Notes under the pieces: generated by a model
Database searches by the model: none
What the model was told of the DNA's origin: nothing
The model's input: the letters and a program-made list of their open reading frames with translations, nothing else
Shown: one piece after another, positions 1 through 9,913 of the stretch
Layout of the letters: each line of letters starts with the position of its first letter
Position numbering within the stretch: position 1 is the first letter of the stretch
Made by a program: the position numbers and the translations under genes
From: Candidatus Izemoplasma sp.
GTDB taxonomy: Bacteria > Bacillota_I > Bacilli_A > Izemoplasmatales > Izemoplasmataceae
Assembly: GCA_021736205.1 (NCBI GenBank)
Contig: JAIPGF010000010.1
Coordinates: 1 to 45,925, forward strand
Reading direction: 5' to 3'
Length of the DNA stretch: 45,925 bases

Positions 1-77
1 GGATATAATTTTGTATAGGCATCATTCGCAGATAATTCATTATTATAAACTTTCTCTATCACTTGATTTGAATTCAA
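1..77 (-). CDS. 5' end of an unidentified protein gene leaving the window on the left
   Basis: Reading the minus strand from a TTG at 77, 25 codons stay open to the window edge. A strong ribosome binding site (AAGGCGGTGA, minus strand, 94 to 85) lies 8 bases upstream, and a consensus promoter (142-170) lies just before it. The visible peptide begins MNSNQVIEKVYNNELSANDA and continues with a Tyr-Thr-Lys-Leu-Tyr run. Its end loosely recalls the short helical 'G-x-I-s-x-e-E-A-y-x-L-Y' N-terminal motif of some Firmicutes small signalling or SHOCT-like proteins, but this is weak. No function is assigned. The main uncertainty is the non-ATG start. Confidence 0.5.
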   Translation of the reverse strand, partial: MNSNQVIEKVYNNELSANDAYTKLY

Positions 78-141
78 TATCTTTTCACCGCCTTGGATTA
101 ATTTTATTGATTTTTAGGTTAACTTTCTTGATTACAACTCA

Positions 142-170
142 ATATTACCTTACGTTTTTTAATTTGTCAA
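142..170 (-). promoter_or_regulatory. Sigma-A-type promoter of the left-edge gene
   Basis: On the minus strand TTGACA (170-165) is followed after exactly 17 bases by TAATAT (147-142). It points left, toward the ribosome binding site and TTG start at 94-75, and it is the best evidence that the left-edge reading frame is a gene. Confidence 0.65.
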
Positions 171-191
171 GGGTTTTTATAAAAATAATTA

Positions 192-237
192 AAAAAATCA
201 ATTTTATTATTAATTTTCTTAATAAAATTGATTTTTT
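192..237 (-). terminator. Terminator after the uvrB/M48/TPR-like gene group
   Basis: An 18-base perfect inverted repeat (arms 192-209 and 220-237, 10-base loop) sits just past the stop of the gene ending at 245, with T-rich sequence following on the minus strand. The stem is almost all A-T, so it is a weak classical terminator, but its position at the end of a convergent-free gene group fits. Confidence 0.55.
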
Positions 238-244
238 GTTTGAT

Positions 245-955
245 TTATTCTAAAAACTTATTCGCTAATTCAGTATAAAATATGGGATAATTCTTTTTAG
301 TGATAAATTCTGCCACAGCTTTTTTGTCTTCTTCTTTTTCTAATTTATCATATACATAAGCTAAATAATATTCTAGTTCAACAATATGTACAGGCGCTTT
401 TTGCTTAGGAATAATCTCGAATAATAATTCTTTTGCGTTAGGATACTCGTTTTCTAGAAGCATGATATAAACTTCTGGGTACTTAACTTTTTCTTCTGCA
501 TTATAATTTGAGCTTTCAACTTCAGTTTTGATTTCTCTTAACTTATCTACATCTTCTTCTTCAAAAGCAATCAATGTCTTTATTCGAATATACATTAGAA
601 AATAATTTTCTTTTTCTAATAATTCATCTTTTTGATATAAGTTAAATGTGTTTTTTGCTTCTTGTGTATCATTATTATATATAAGACCATATGCTTTTCG
701 TAAATAATATTTATTTAAATCTTTTTCTTTCTTGCTTTTTTCTAAGATTTCTAAATACTTTTTTGGATTCATTCTAGCTTCTAAATACCATTCGCTTGAT
801 CGTTTACGATAAAAATTAAATACAAATGATCCAATAATAATCGCAATCAATATTGAAATCAATACAATATCATTTATATATCTTGCTAACACAGCATATA
901 ATACTATTATTACAGCAATTTGTATGAACTGTTTAAACCATAATTTAACCATCAT
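245..955 (-). CDS. Membrane-anchored TPR-like helical protein of unknown function
   Basis: The 236-residue protein has two closely spaced hydrophobic segments near the N-terminus (about residues 8-25 and 31-48). A charged, Lys/Glu-rich all-helical remainder with the spacing of tetratricopeptide-like helices follows (for example the 'KAYGLIYNNDTQEAKNTF' stretch around residues 88-105). It is probably a cytoplasmic helical scaffold tethered to the membrane. The start ATG overlaps the TGA stop of the upstream M48 protease by 4 bases, which indicates translational coupling and suggests a shared membrane-protein quality role. I do not recognise a named family and assign no function. Confidence 0.75.
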   Translation of the reverse strand: MMVKLWFKQFIQIAVIIVLYAVLARYINDIVLISILIAIIIGSFVFNFYRKRSSEWYLEARMNPKKYLEILEKSKKEKDLNKYYLRKAYGLIYNNDTQEAKNTFNLYQKDELLEKENYFLMYIRIKTLIAFEEEDVDKLREIKTEVESSNYNAEEKVKYPEVYIMLLENEYPNAKELLFEIIPKQKAPVHIVELEYYLAYVYDKLEKEEDKKAVAEFITKKNYPIFYTELANKFLE

Positions 956-2190
956 TTCACAACCTTTCTAATTGCGCTAATTCTTTTTGCTACTGGTGGG
1001 TGAGAGTAATGAAATTTAACATATAACCCATGTGGTGTTAAATTACTAAAATTCTCTCTTGCTAATAATTTAAGTGCGGATTCCATATCTTCTTTATTGA
1101 AGTTAGCTGCTGCAAATTCATCTGCTTGATATTCATATTTTCTTGATAGTGTATTTGTAAATAAACTAACTAGAATTGTCAACGGATTAATTAAAATAAA
1201 GAATAAGATTAATGTGAACCCAAAGTTAACTGAATCAAATCCAAATGCCTCATTAAAGATTGGAAGATTCAACAATAATGCAAATAATCCCACATAGACA
1301 GATAACATAATTATTGTTTGTACAATGTTAAAAATAATATGTTTGTGTTTACTATGTCCAACTTCGTGTGCCAGTACGGCTACGACTTCTTCATCTGACA
1401 TCTTATCAATTAACGTGTCAAATAACACTATTTTTTTCATTCGGCCAAACCCACTGAAAAAAGCATTTAATTTAGTTGATCTACGAGAAGCATCCATTAC
1501 ACTAATGGATTTTACCTCGTAGCCAACACCTTCTGAGAAAGCTATAATTTTCTCTCTAAGTTCTCCGTCTTCTAAAGGGGTAAGTTTATTAAATAGTGGC
1601 ACAATCAACGTCGTGTAAAACATATTAACAAAGATAAATATTACCACAAGTGATATCCATGCATACAGTATAAAATAAGCCCCTGTATTTTCAAACAATG
1701 TAAATAGTAGATAAATGAGTCCTCCACCAAAAACAATTGTTAAGATGAAAGATTTAATTTTATCTTTAATAAACGTCTTATGTGTCTTTTTATTAAATCC
1801 ATACGTTTCTTCAATGACAAACGATTTATAATAATCCGTTATAATGCCAATGATGAAATGAATCAAATAATAAATACCTAAAAATATGAGTATTTGTAAC
1901 GACGTCGTAGAAAATAGTTGCTCTGAAAGATCTTCAAACTTCACAAATAAGCCCGATGCTAATAAAACAAGAAAGATAACCAAATTAATTGTTTTAGTAA
2001 CAATACCGAACTTAAACGTCGCCATATTGTACTCTTTCCATTTTTTGTATGACTTTGTATCATACACATCACTTACAACGTCTGGTATCGTAGCATCTTT
2101 ATTTTTATAATTCAAAAAACTTAACCACATGTTAAATAAAAACACACCAATAACTAACAAATAAACAATAATCATTATTACAGTTTCCAT
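952..2190 (-). CDS. M48 family membrane zinc metalloprotease (Ste24/CAAX protease 1-like)
   Basis: This is a 412-residue integral membrane protease. The zinc-binding HExxH motif is visible as HEVGHSKHKH near residue 275, with the third ligand in the downstream YQADEFAA (about residue 355). Several transmembrane segments precede the motif (near residues 5-24, 67-85, 97-118, 147-165 and 170-195) and more lie between the motif and the third ligand. The order and length match the Ste24/CAAX prenyl protease 1 branch of M48 rather than the shorter HtpX. In bacteria these enzymes probably degrade or trim membrane proteins. The start has a strong AGGAGG-type site 5 to 6 bases upstream. It lies 11 bases downstream of uvrB and is probably cotranscribed with it, although no functional link is obvious. 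Confidence 0.9.
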   Translation of the reverse strand: METVIMIIVYLLVIGVFLFNMWLSFLNYKNKDATIPDVVSDVYDTKSYKKWKEYNMATFKFGIVTKTINLVIFLVLLASGLFVKFEDLSEQLFSTTSLQILIFLGIYYLIHFIIGIITDYYKSFVIEETYGFNKKTHKTFIKDKIKSFILTIVFGGGLIYLLFTLFENTGAYFILYAWISLVVIFIFVNMFYTTLIVPLFNKLTPLEDGELREKIIAFSEGVGYEVKSISVMDASRRSTKLNAFFSGFGRMKKIVLFDTLIDKMSDEEVVAVLAHEVGHSKHKHIIFNIVQTIIMLSVYVGLFALLLNLPIFNEAFGFDSVNFGFTLILFFILINPLTILVSLFTNTLSRKYEYQADEFAAANFNKEDMESALKLLARENFSNLTPHGLYVKFHYSHPPVAKRISAIRKVVK

Positions 2191-2201
2191 ATGTCCTCCT
2201 A

Positions 2202-4163
2202 TTAAATAGTTGCTTTGAGTTCAATTATTATATCTCTTAATTCAGCTGCTCGTTCAAAATCAAGTTTCTTAGCAGCGTTTTTCATATCCTGTTCTAGTTC
2301 ATCAACTAGTTTATACTTATCTTCCTTAGACATATCCGTCACATTTCTGCCTTCTTCTGGTATATCCAATTTAACACTGATTGAATCACTTACTTTTTTC
2401 TTGATGGTAGTTGGTGTTATATTATGTTTCTCATTGTACGTTTTTTGTATTTCACGACGTCTGGCTGTTTCATTAATCGCATAATCCATCGCCTCTGTAA
2501 TTTTATCAGCATACAAAATAACTTCTCCATCACTATTTCTTGCAGCTCGTCCAATGGTTTGTACAAGTGATCTCTTACTACGCAAAAACCCTTGTTTATC
2601 TGCATCTAAAATACAAATTAATCCCACTTCTGGAATATCTAATCCTTCTCTTAAAAGATTAATCCCAACAACAATATCATAGGTTCCTAGACGTAGTTCT
2701 CTAATAATTTCAATACGTTCTAAAGATTTAATCTCAGAATGTAAATAGGCAACTTTTAACCCTAGTTCACGTAAATAATTGGTTAAATCTTCACTCGTTT
2801 TAATGGTTAGTGTCGTAATAAGTGTCCGTTGATTATCTTCTATTTTAGCCATTATCTCACTAACAATATCATCAATTTGACCGGCTTTAGGTCTGACTTC
2901 AACTTGGGGATCGAGTAACCCTGTTGGTCGAATGATTTGTTCAACAAGATGTGGTGTTTTGTCAAGTTCATAATCACCAGGGGTTGCACTGAGATAAATT
3001 ACTTGATTAATTTTTTCATTGAATTCTTCAAAATTAAGCGGCCGATTATCTAAAGCACTAGGTAAGCGAAATCCATAATCTACAAGTGTTTGTTTTCGAG
3101 AGCGATCACCATTAAACATCCCTCTTACTTGAGGTAATGTAACATGAGACTCATCAACAACTAACAAATAATCATCCCCAAAGAAATCCATTAAAGTGGA
3201 AGGTGTTTCTCCTTTGTCTCTAAGCGATAGATGTCTTGAATAGTTTTCAACACCTGAACAACTGCCAATCTCCTTTAACATCTCAAGGTCATAATTTGTA
3301 CGTTGTGTTAATCGTTCAGCCTCAAGAGGCATACCATTTTCTTTAAAATACCCCACTTGCTCTTCAAGCTCTTGTTCAATTCGTCTAATTCCTTCTTCTA
3401 ATTTATTTTTGTTTGTCACAAACTGAGTCGCTGGGAAAATAGTCATTACTTTATATACAGTAATGACTTCTCCTGTTAAAACATCAACTTCTCTAATTCG
3501 TTCTATCTCATCATCAAAAAATTCAATACGAATACCAACTTTTTTTGAATACGTTGGTAAAACTTCAACAACGTCGCCTTTCATTCTAAAGGTACCACGA
3601 GAAAAGTCAATATCATTACGTTCAAACAACATATCAACTAATTTTTTTGCTAAATCATTTCTTTCTAATATATCGCCAACACGTAAGGTAATTGTTGAAT
3701 TTTTATAATCTTCAGGATCTCCGATACCATAGATACAAGAAACACTTGCCACAACAATCACATCATCTCGTTCAAGTAGACTGGCTGTTGCACTATGTCT
3801 TAATTCATCAATCTCATCATTTGTCTGCGCGTCTTTTTCAATAAATAAATCTCTATTAGGAACATACGCCTCAGGCTGATAATAATCATAATAAGAGATA
3901 AAATATTCCACTCTATTATCAGGAAAATATTGTTTTAACTCACTATAGAGTTGTCCAGCAAGCGTCTTATTGTGAACCAACACAAGCGTTTTTTTATTCA
4001 CATTTTTAATCACATTACTAATTGTAAATGTTTTACCCGTTCCGGTAGCTCCCAGTAAAATTTGTTCTTTGACATTCTTATTTATATTGTGCGTAAGATA
4101 TTCTATTGCTTTAATTTGATCCCCCATAGGGGTATAATCAGCTTCTAACTTAAATTTATCCAT
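2202..4163 (-). CDS. uvrB: Excinuclease ABC subunit B
   Basis: UvrB is the damage-verifying helicase-like subunit of nucleotide excision repair; it accepts DNA from UvrA and recruits UvrC. The 653-residue length is typical. Visible features in order are the Walker A loop GATGTGKTF (about residues 38-46), the DNA-clamping beta-hairpin region with [12 protein letters not shown] (about residues 91-102), the DESH Walker B (about 340), helicase motifs V and VI ending with QTIGRAARN (about 535-545), and a C-terminal UVR domain (about 615-650, [11 protein letters not shown]) that binds UvrC. The start ATG follows a GGTG site. The gene is transcribed divergently from the radical SAM gene; uvrA and uvrC are not in this window. 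Confidence 0.98.
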   Translation of the reverse strand: MDKFKLEADYTPMGDQIKAIEYLTHNINKNVKEQILLGATGTGKTFTISNVIKNVNKKTLVLVHNKTLAGQLYSELKQYFPDNRVEYFISYYDYYQPEAYVPNRDLFIEKDAQTNDEIDELRHSATASLLERDDVIVVASVSCIYGIGDPEDYKNSTITLRVGDILERNDLAKKLVDMLFERNDIDFSRGTFRMKGDVVEVLPTYSKKVGIRIEFFDDEIERIREVDVLTGEVITVYKVMTIFPATQFVTNKNKLEEGIRRIEQELEEQVGYFKENGMPLEAERLTQRTNYDLEMLKEIGSCSGVENYSRHLSLRDKGETPSTLMDFFGDDYLLVVDESHVTLPQVRGMFNGDRSRKQTLVDYGFRLPSALDNRPLNFEEFNEKINQVIYLSATPGDYELDKTPHLVEQIIRPTGLLDPQVEVRPKAGQIDDIVSEIMAKIEDNQRTLITTLTIKTSEDLTNYLRELGLKVAYLHSEIKSLERIEIIRELRLGTYDIVVGINLLREGLDIPEVGLICILDADKQGFLRSKRSLVQTIGRAARNSDGEVILYADKITEAMDYAINETARRREIQKTYNEKHNITPTTIKKKVSDSISVKLDIPEEGRNVTDMSKEDKYKLVDELEQDMKNAAKKLDFERAAELRDIIIELKATI

Positions 4164-4192
4164 GAAATCACCACTTTTATTCTAACATATAT

Positions 4193-4221
4193 TTATCAAA
4201 TAGTCTCAAATGTGTTAAAAT
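4193..4221 (+). promoter_or_regulatory. Probable promoter of the radical SAM/P-loop gene pair
   Basis: TTATCA (4193-4198) is spaced 17 bases from TAAAAT (4216-4221) in the short divergent gap between uvrB and the radical SAM gene. The -35 match is only partial. Confidence 0.4.
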
Positions 4222-4237
4222 TAATTGGTGAGAAATG

Positions 4238-5875
4238 ATGAAACCCTTATTAATTAGTATAAATGCAAAATATATCCACACAAATAACGCTGTTCGCCTT
4301 CTCAAGGTAAACACGTCTTTTGATGTGGATATACTTGAATATACCATCAAAGATGACCTAGAGGCAATTTTAACTGAAATTAAAGCATATAATCCATCTG
4401 TCATCGGGTTCAGTGTTTATATTTGGAATGTTGAGCGTATTAAAACATTACTGTCTGATGATTACTTTAAACAAGCAACCGTAATTTTAGGGGGACCCGA
4501 GGTTGGGTATGATGCATTACATTTTTTAGCATTATCATCTGTTGATTTTATTATTAAAGGTGAAGGCGAAATAGCCTTTCATCAGTTACTTAAAAGCATC
4601 GATCAAAACACAACTTTTAAGCATATAAACAACCTAGCTTATTATGATGAAAATAATAAGTTAATCGATAATCCAATTATTGAAATACAAGATTTATCAA
4701 CACTAAAATTGCCCTATTACTTAAAAGAAGATATCCCTCACATTAAAAATAAGGTTGCGTATATAGAAAGCGGTCGTGGATGTCCTTATAATTGTTCTTT
4801 TTGCCTGTCATCACTTGAAAAAACAGTCCGTTTTTTCAAAGCAGGAGATGTCAAACAAGCAATTCGTTATTTAATGGATCAAGGCGCAACAACAATTAAA
4901 TTTTTAGACCGCTCATTCAATGTAAGCACACAAACATTAAACATCCTAAACTATATTATAGAAAATGATAATAATTCTACCGTTTTTCAATTTGAAATTA
5001 CTGGTGATGTATTAGACCCAGCTATTATAGAGCACTTAAATACCCATGCCAGAAAAGGCTTATTCAGATTTGAAATTGGTATTCAATCTCTTAATAAAAC
5101 AACAAATATCTTAACGGGTAGATCGCAAAATAATCAACGACTAATACAAAACATTCACACCATAAAATCTGCGGGTAAAATTCATTTACACCTTGATTTA
5201 ATTGCCGGGCTCCCCCAACAATCATTAACGCAGTTTAAAAAAACATTTAACACGGTCTTTAAACTGGGAGCCAAAGAACTTCAACTTGGTTTCTTAAAAT
5301 TACTGCGCGGTACTGCGCTTAGAAAAAAAGCAGATAAATTTGGCTATAAATTTGACAAACACGCTCCTTATCAAATAAAAGAAACAAACGATTTATCACC
5401 AGATGATTTAGAAACTATTCATTTAGTTGAGCAGATGTTAGAAATCTATCACAATAAAGGATTATTTGGAAAACACCTAACACACTACCTAAGAGATAAG
5501 TCCGACCCATTTAGTTACTTCTATGCATTCGGTTGTTTCTTTAAAGAACATAACTATTCGACACTTAGATACCAACTAGAAGATATTTATCACGCCATTA
5601 TGGCCTATGAAGACTCTAACGCATTTGACTATTTAGTCTTAAAGGACTACTTGTTACGATCAAAAATTAAACCAAAACGTATTTGGTCTTACCGTATTTC
5701 CAAAGATGAAAAAAGCGCGTTATTTAATACCCTATCAAACACCTACAACGAATCAATCAATGATTTATATAAACATAGTACAATTATTAAAAATGATACA
5801 TCATATTTTATTGTTATTTATCAAAATATGGTCCCGCGTTCATACGAAATTAGAGGAGGTGTTAATAATGCATAA
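4238..5875 (+). CDS. B12-binding domain/radical SAM protein (DUF4080-type)
   Basis: The 545-residue protein has an N-terminal cobalamin-binding-like Rossmann domain (about residues 1-135, with GGPEVGYDA and the following GEGE). A radical SAM core follows, whose cluster motif CxxxCxxC is visible as GRGCPYNCSFC near residue 180. The C-terminal region (about 370-545) resembles the DUF4080 extension. The family is widespread in anaerobic Firmicutes, and its substrate is unknown to me. Two adjacent ATGs exist (4235 and 4238); the second is preferred because the GGTGAG site then has normal spacing. The last 8 bases overlap the next gene, so the two are probably cotranslated. The presumed chemistry (SAM cleavage using a [4Fe-4S] cluster) is from the family; the reaction is not inferable here. 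Confidence 0.85.
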   Translation: MKPLLISINAKYIHTNNAVRLLKVNTSFDVDILEYTIKDDLEAILTEIKAYNPSVIGFSVYIWNVERIKTLLSDDYFKQATVILGGPEVGYDALHFLALSSVDFIIKGEGEIAFHQLLKSIDQNTTFKHINNLAYYDENNKLIDNPIIEIQDLSTLKLPYYLKEDIPHIKNKVAYIESGRGCPYNCSFCLSSLEKTVRFFKAGDVKQAIRYLMDQGATTIKFLDRSFNVSTQTLNILNYIIENDNNSTVFQFEITGDVLDPAIIEHLNTHARKGLFRFEIGIQSLNKTTNILTGRSQNNQRLIQNIHTIKSAGKIHLHLDLIAGLPQQSLTQFKKTFNTVFKLGAKELQLGFLKLLRGTALRKKADKFGYKFDKHAPYQIKETNDLSPDDLETIHLVEQMLEIYHNKGLFGKHLTHYLRDKSDPFSYFYAFGCFFKEHNYSTLRYQLEDIYHAIMAYEDSNAFDYLVLKDYLLRSKIKPKRIWSYRISKDEKSALFNTLSNTYNESINDLYKHSTIIKNDTSYFIVIYQNMVPRSYEIRGGVNNA

Positions 5876-6716
5876 TATTATTTTTATTGAAGGACTTCCC
5901 GGAAGCGGTAAAACAACATTTACCAATGCCCTTAAAGATTACTGTGACTCAAAAAACATCAAAGTAATTAAGAAAAATGAAGGTGACTTACATCCTCTCG
6001 ATGTTTCTTGGTGTGCTATTTTAAAAGAACAAGACTATAAACGTATTATTAAAGATTATCCTTCTTTAAAAAAATCAGTTGAAGCAAACGCAAAACGTTA
6101 TAAAGATTATTACATTGTGGCATATACTAAACTAGCTATTACAGAAGCAAACAAAAAAGGCATCGAAGAATTAAAAAAATATGAATTATATACTACAAAA
6201 AACTTAGAAACATTTAAGTCTTTTCATCTAGACTTATACACACATTTTTCAAAAACCTATCAAAAAGATACTTTGTATCTATTTGAATGTGTCTTCTTAC
6301 AAAACCATATCAATGAATTAATTTTAAAACACAATAAGACACCCAAAGAAATAACGAATTACTTCAATGATTTATTAACGCGAATCAAGAATTTAAATCC
6401 GGTTATCTTTTACATCGACCAAACCAATCCTACAAATACACTAAACACCATCATTTCAGAACGACGCTCTCCCAATAAAGAATTATGGCCAGATTGGATA
6501 GATGCGGTTAATAATTACTTAACATCACAACCTTACGCACAAGAACTCGACTTAACCGATGATCAAGCAGTTTTCAACTATGCGTATTACCGAAAAAAGA
6601 TTGAGAACGCAGTCTTATCAAATCTTTTGTGTGATTCATATGTAGTTGATTTAGATGATAACTACGATGAGGTTTTGAAACAGTTAATTAAAAACCTTTC
6701 TACATTAAACAAATAA
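5868..6716 (+). CDS. P-loop NTPase of unknown function
   Basis: The 282-residue soluble protein starts with a strand and a Walker A loop, IFIEGLPGSGKTTF (residues 4-17). This resembles small-molecule kinases and other P-loop nucleotide-dependent transferases. The remainder is helical and charged, with no membrane segment and no second domain that I recognise. The start at 5868 is chosen because GAGGAGG sits 6 to 8 bases upstream and because the P-loop begins right after it; an upstream in-frame extension would only run inside the radical SAM gene. The frame overlaps the radical SAM gene by 8 bases, so the products may act together. No hairpin terminator is obvious before the riboflavin promoter. 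Confidence 0.8.
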   Translation: MHNIIFIEGLPGSGKTTFTNALKDYCDSKNIKVIKKNEGDLHPLDVSWCAILKEQDYKRIIKDYPSLKKSVEANAKRYKDYYIVAYTKLAITEANKKGIEELKKYELYTTKNLETFKSFHLDLYTHFSKTYQKDTLYLFECVFLQNHINELILKHNKTPKEITNYFNDLLTRIKNLNPVIFYIDQTNPTNTLNTIISERRSPNKELWPDWIDAVNNYLTSQPYAQELDLTDDQAVFNYAYYRKKIENAVLSNLLCDSYVVDLDDNYDEVLKQLIKNLSTLNK

Positions 6717-6729
6717 ACTACTAAGTTAC

Positions 6730-6758
6730 TTGCATTAAAAATAAGTATGTGCTATTCT
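6730..6758 (+). promoter_or_regulatory. Promoter of the riboflavin operon
   Basis: TTGCAT (6730-6735) is separated by 17 bases from TATTCT (6753-6758). It lies about 20 bases upstream of the FMN aptamer, the expected arrangement for a riboswitch leader. Confidence 0.6.
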
Positions 6759-6775
6759 TTTAGTGAAAATCGAAT

Positions 6776-6880
6776 ATTCTTCAGGGCAGGGTGTAATTCC
6801 CGACCGGCGGTAAAGTCCGCGAGCGAAAGCTGAGTAGGTGCAATTCCTACACCGACAGTAAAGTCTGGATGGAAGAAGAT
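6776..6880 (+). ncRNA. FMN riboswitch (RFN element)
   Basis: The hallmark conserved segments occur in order: AGGGCAGGGTG, then TTCCCGACCGGCGGT, the CCGCGAGC helix, the TTCCTACACCGACAGT strand and the final GTCTGGATGG followed by GAAGAAG. The closing P1 helix pairs TCTTC near 6778-6782 with GAAGA near 6872-6876. FMN binding would favour the terminator at 6909-6940 and shut off the downstream riboflavin genes. The element sits alone between the promoter and ribD. Confidence 0.95.
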
Positions 6881-6908
6881 AATTAATCATATTTTTTATG
6901 TGATATGT

Positions 6909-6940
6909 ATGCCCTAAGACTATTCTTAGGGTATTTTTTT
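6909..6940 (+). terminator. Riboswitch-controlled intrinsic terminator
   Basis: The arms ATGCCCTAAGA (6909-6919) and TCTTAGGGTAT (6924-6934) form a stem with a CTAT loop followed by seven T. It lies between the FMN aptamer and the ribD ribosome binding site, so it is the likely expression platform acting by premature termination. Confidence 0.85.
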
Positions 6941-6957
6941 ATGAAAGGAATTAAACG

Positions 6958-8064
6958 ATGACAGATCAAGACTATATGAAACGTGCATTAACATTAGCCA
7001 AAAAAGGGGAAGGATTTGTTAAATCTAATCCGCTAGTAGGTGCCGTGATTGTTAAAAAAGACCGAATTATTGGCGAAGGATATCATCACGCTTTTGGCGC
7101 AGCACACGCAGAAGTTAATGCCATCAATCAGGCAACCGAACCTGTTGAAGGAGCTACACTCTTTGTCAACTTAGAGCCTTGTTCACATCATGGTAAAACA
7201 CCCCCTTGTGCCTCTCTCATTATTGAAAAGAAGATTGCCCGGGTTGTGATTGGAAGTTTAGATCCAAACCCACTTGTTTCTGGTAAAGGCGTTGCCTTGT
7301 TAAAAAGCGCTAATATCACTGTAATAACTGGTGTTTTAGATCAAGAAAACAAAGCACTCAACAAGGTATTCTTTAAATATATTACAACAAAGATACCCTA
7401 TATCATTTTAAAAACCGCAATGACGTTAGATGGTAAAATCGCCACCAAAACGCACCATTCTAAATGGATTACATCCGTTAAATCACGCATGATAGGACAT
7501 GCCTTAAGACACAATCTGATGGGGATTATGGTTGGAATAAATACCGTTATTCATGATGACCCAATGTTAACGTGTCGGCTCGAAAACGACAAGATTATGC
7601 ATCCTATTAGAATTATTGTGGATTCCACACTTAAAATACCCCTATCATCTAAAATCTTAAAAACTGCAAACACATATAACACATTGATTCTTACAACTAA
7701 GAATCATTCATTAGAAACTAAAAGAAACATTCAAAAAACAGGTGCAACCGTGCTAGAAGTCCCCACCCTAGATAACCGGGTAAACTTAAAAGTTGCTATG
7801 ACTTTACTTGGTAAACAAGGTATTAGTAGTATTCTACTTGAAGGCGGAGGAACACTAAATTTTAGTGCCTTAAACGCTGGCATTGTTGATGAAATAGCAG
7901 CGTTCATCGCACCTAAAATTATCGGTGGCAAAACAGCCCTTACACCCGTAGAAGGCACAGGCATATCAACGATGAACAGTGCCATCGCATTAACGCCTAT
8001 ATCAATGCAACAAATTGATACAGATATTTTAATTCACTACCACGTTACAAAGGAGGTTAAATAA
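6958..8064 (+). CDS. ribD: Bifunctional riboflavin deaminase/reductase RibD
   Basis: RibD deaminates 2,5-diamino-6-ribosylamino-pyrimidinone 5'-phosphate and then reduces the ribosyl chain to ribityl, the two steps after GTP opening. The N-terminal deaminase domain shows the zinc site HAEVNAI (about residue 49) with PCSHHGKTPPC (about 74-84). The C-terminal NADPH-dependent reductase domain (about 145-365) has the GxNTV and LLEGGGTLN motifs. The 368-residue length is normal. The AAAGGA site at 6943 supports this start. The stop TAA shares one base with the ribE start. Expression is under the FMN riboswitch. Confidence 0.98.
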   Translation: MTDQDYMKRALTLAKKGEGFVKSNPLVGAVIVKKDRIIGEGYHHAFGAAHAEVNAINQATEPVEGATLFVNLEPCSHHGKTPPCASLIIEKKIARVVIGSLDPNPLVSGKGVALLKSANITVITGVLDQENKALNKVFFKYITTKIPYIILKTAMTLDGKIATKTHHSKWITSVKSRMIGHALRHNLMGIMVGINTVIHDDPMLTCRLENDKIMHPIRIIVDSTLKIPLSSKILKTANTYNTLILTTKNHSLETKRNIQKTGATVLEVPTLDNRVNLKVAMTLLGKQGISSILLEGGGTLNFSALNAGIVDEIAAFIAPKIIGGKTALTPVEGTGISTMNSAIALTPISMQQIDTDILIHYHVTKEVK

Positions 8065-8702
8065 TGTTCACAGGAATTATTGAAGAAACAGGCACCATCA
8101 AACAGATTAAAAAACAACAAAATAGTCTGCGTTTAACCATTTCTGCTAAAGAGGTTTTAAAACAGACAAAGATTGGGGATAGTATTGCTACGAATGGAGT
8201 TTGCTTAACCGTAACTGATTTAACAAAAACTACCTTTTCAGTAGATGTGATGTATGAAACACTCAATCGCACCAACATTCATTCCTTAACTACCGGCGAC
8301 TTTCTTAACTTAGAACGTGCTCTAACACTTAATTCCCGTTTGGGTGGCCATATGGTAAGCGGCCATATTGATGGTCTGGGAACCATTCAATCGATTAAAA
8401 AAGACGGCATTGCACGATTAATCTCTATTCACACAGATAAAGACATATTAAAGTATATAATTAAAAAAGGAAGTGTGGCAATAGATGGTATAAGTTTAAC
8501 AGTGGTTGATGTTACTGATTCCTTCTTTATAATCTCAATCATCCCCCATACGATACAAGAAACAAATCTTTCACAAAAGCGTGTCTCTGATAAAGTCAAT
8601 ATAGAATGTGATTTAATAGGTAAATATGTCGAAAAACTTATCACAACAGATAACCCTAAATCTTCACTTACAAAGGAGTTGCTAAAAAACTATGGCTACT
8701 AA
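8064..8702 (+). CDS. ribE: Riboflavin synthase alpha subunit
   Basis: Riboflavin synthase dismutates two 6,7-dimethyl-8-ribityllumazine molecules into riboflavin and the pyrimidine precursor. The 212-residue protein shows the expected tandem beta-barrel repeat: [10 protein letters not shown] at the N-terminus and [11 protein letters not shown] at about residues 94-104, opening the second barrel. The C-terminus [14 protein letters not shown] is diagnostic. An AGGAGG site precedes the ATG. The gene overlaps ribD by 1 base and ribBA by 11 bases, so translation is coupled. Confidence 0.98.
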   Translation: MFTGIIEETGTIKQIKKQQNSLRLTISAKEVLKQTKIGDSIATNGVCLTVTDLTKTTFSVDVMYETLNRTNIHSLTTGDFLNLERALTLNSRLGGHMVSGHIDGLGTIQSIKKDGIARLISIHTDKDILKYIIKKGSVAIDGISLTVVDVTDSFFIISIIPHTIQETNLSQKRVSDKVNIECDLIGKYVEKLITTDNPKSSLTKELLKNYGY

Positions 8703-9912
8703 AAGACCATTTAATACCATTACTGAAGCACTAAAAGATTTAAAACAAGGAAAAATGATTATCGTTGTTGATGATGAAAACCGGGAAAATGAAGGTGACT
8801 TAGTGATTTTGGCTGATCATGCTACACCAGCTAGTATAAACTTTATGGCAACGCATGGTAAAGGTTTAATTTGTTTGCCTCTAGATAAAGACTTGGCAAA
8901 CAAACTAGCCTTAACACCCATGGTTAAAGACAATACAGACACGCATCATACAGCCTTTACACAATCAATTGATGAAGCCCAGACAACAACCGGTATATCT
9001 GCCTTTGAACGCAGTCAAACAATTCTAAAAGCGATTGATGAAAACGCAAAACCAAGCGATTTTAAACGCCCAGGACATGTCTTTCCTTTAATTGCTAAAA
9101 AAGGTGGCGTATTAAAACGTGCTGGTCACACAGAAGCAGCTGTCGATTTAGCAAAACTTACAGGTGCAAAACCGGCAGGTGTTATTTGTGAAATTATGAA
9201 TAATGATGGATCGATGTCACGTCTTAAAGATCTAATTCCCTTTGCAAAAAAACATGATTTAAAACTCATAACAATTGCTGATTTAATTACATATCAACAC
9301 GATAATAAATCTTATATTAAACGTTCAGCCAGTTCCAAATTACCGACAAAACATGGTGAGTTTAAAATGATAGGCTATGAGAACCTACTTAACAATGAAC
9401 ATCATGTTGCGCTTGTTAAAGGACATATACACAAAGATGATGACGTATTAGTACGTGTCCACTCTGAGTGTCTTACAGGCGATGCTTTTGGGTCAAAGAG
9501 ATGTGATTGTGGGGAACAACTAGATGCTGCTTTAGACACCATTGATAAAGAAGGTAAAGGTATTTTACTTTACATGCGCCAAGAAGGACGTGGTATTGGA
9601 TTAATTAATAAAATTAAAGCTTATGCCCTTCAGGATGAAGGTATGGATACAGTAGAGGCCAATATTGCATTGGGATTCCCTGATGATATGAGAGATTATG
9701 GGATTGGGGCACAAATTCTGTATGATTTGAATGTTAGAAAAATTAGGCTTATGACCAACAACCCCAAAAAAATTCATGGACTAACCGGATACAATCTTAA
9801 AATCAAAAAACGCGTCCCCATACAAATGAATCACAACGAAAGAAATGAACATTATCTAAAAACTAAAAAAGAAAAAATGGGCCATATGCTCAACTTTAAG
9901 GAGGAAAAATAA
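8692..9912 (+). CDS. ribBA: Bifunctional DHBP synthase/GTP cyclohydrolase II RibBA
   Basis: The 406-residue fusion supplies both inputs of the pathway. The N-terminal RibB half (about residues 1-205) makes 3,4-dihydroxy-2-butanone 4-phosphate and shows the acidic [12 protein letters not shown] loop. The C-terminal RibA half (about 215-400) opens GTP and shows the zinc cysteines in [20 protein letters not shown], followed by [10 protein letters not shown]. Both active sites look intact. It overlaps ribE by 11 bases and ends 1 base before the ribH start codon. Confidence 0.98.
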   Translation: MATKRPFNTITEALKDLKQGKMIIVVDDENRENEGDLVILADHATPASINFMATHGKGLICLPLDKDLANKLALTPMVKDNTDTHHTAFTQSIDEAQTTTGISAFERSQTILKAIDENAKPSDFKRPGHVFPLIAKKGGVLKRAGHTEAAVDLAKLTGAKPAGVICEIMNNDGSMSRLKDLIPFAKKHDLKLITIADLITYQHDNKSYIKRSASSKLPTKHGEFKMIGYENLLNNEHHVALVKGHIHKDDDVLVRVHSECLTGDAFGSKRCDCGEQLDAALDTIDKEGKGILLYMRQEGRGIGLINKIKAYALQDEGMDTVEANIALGFPDDMRDYGIGAQILYDLNVRKIRLMTNNPKKIHGLTGYNLKIKKRVPIQMNHNERNEHYLKTKKEKMGHMLNFKEEK

Positions 9913-9913
9913 A

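Noticed and set aside
11-253. An 80-codon open frame on the plus strand
   Set aside because: Low-complexity AT-rich composition, no ribosome binding site, and it overlaps the promoter, terminator and gene start on the other strand.
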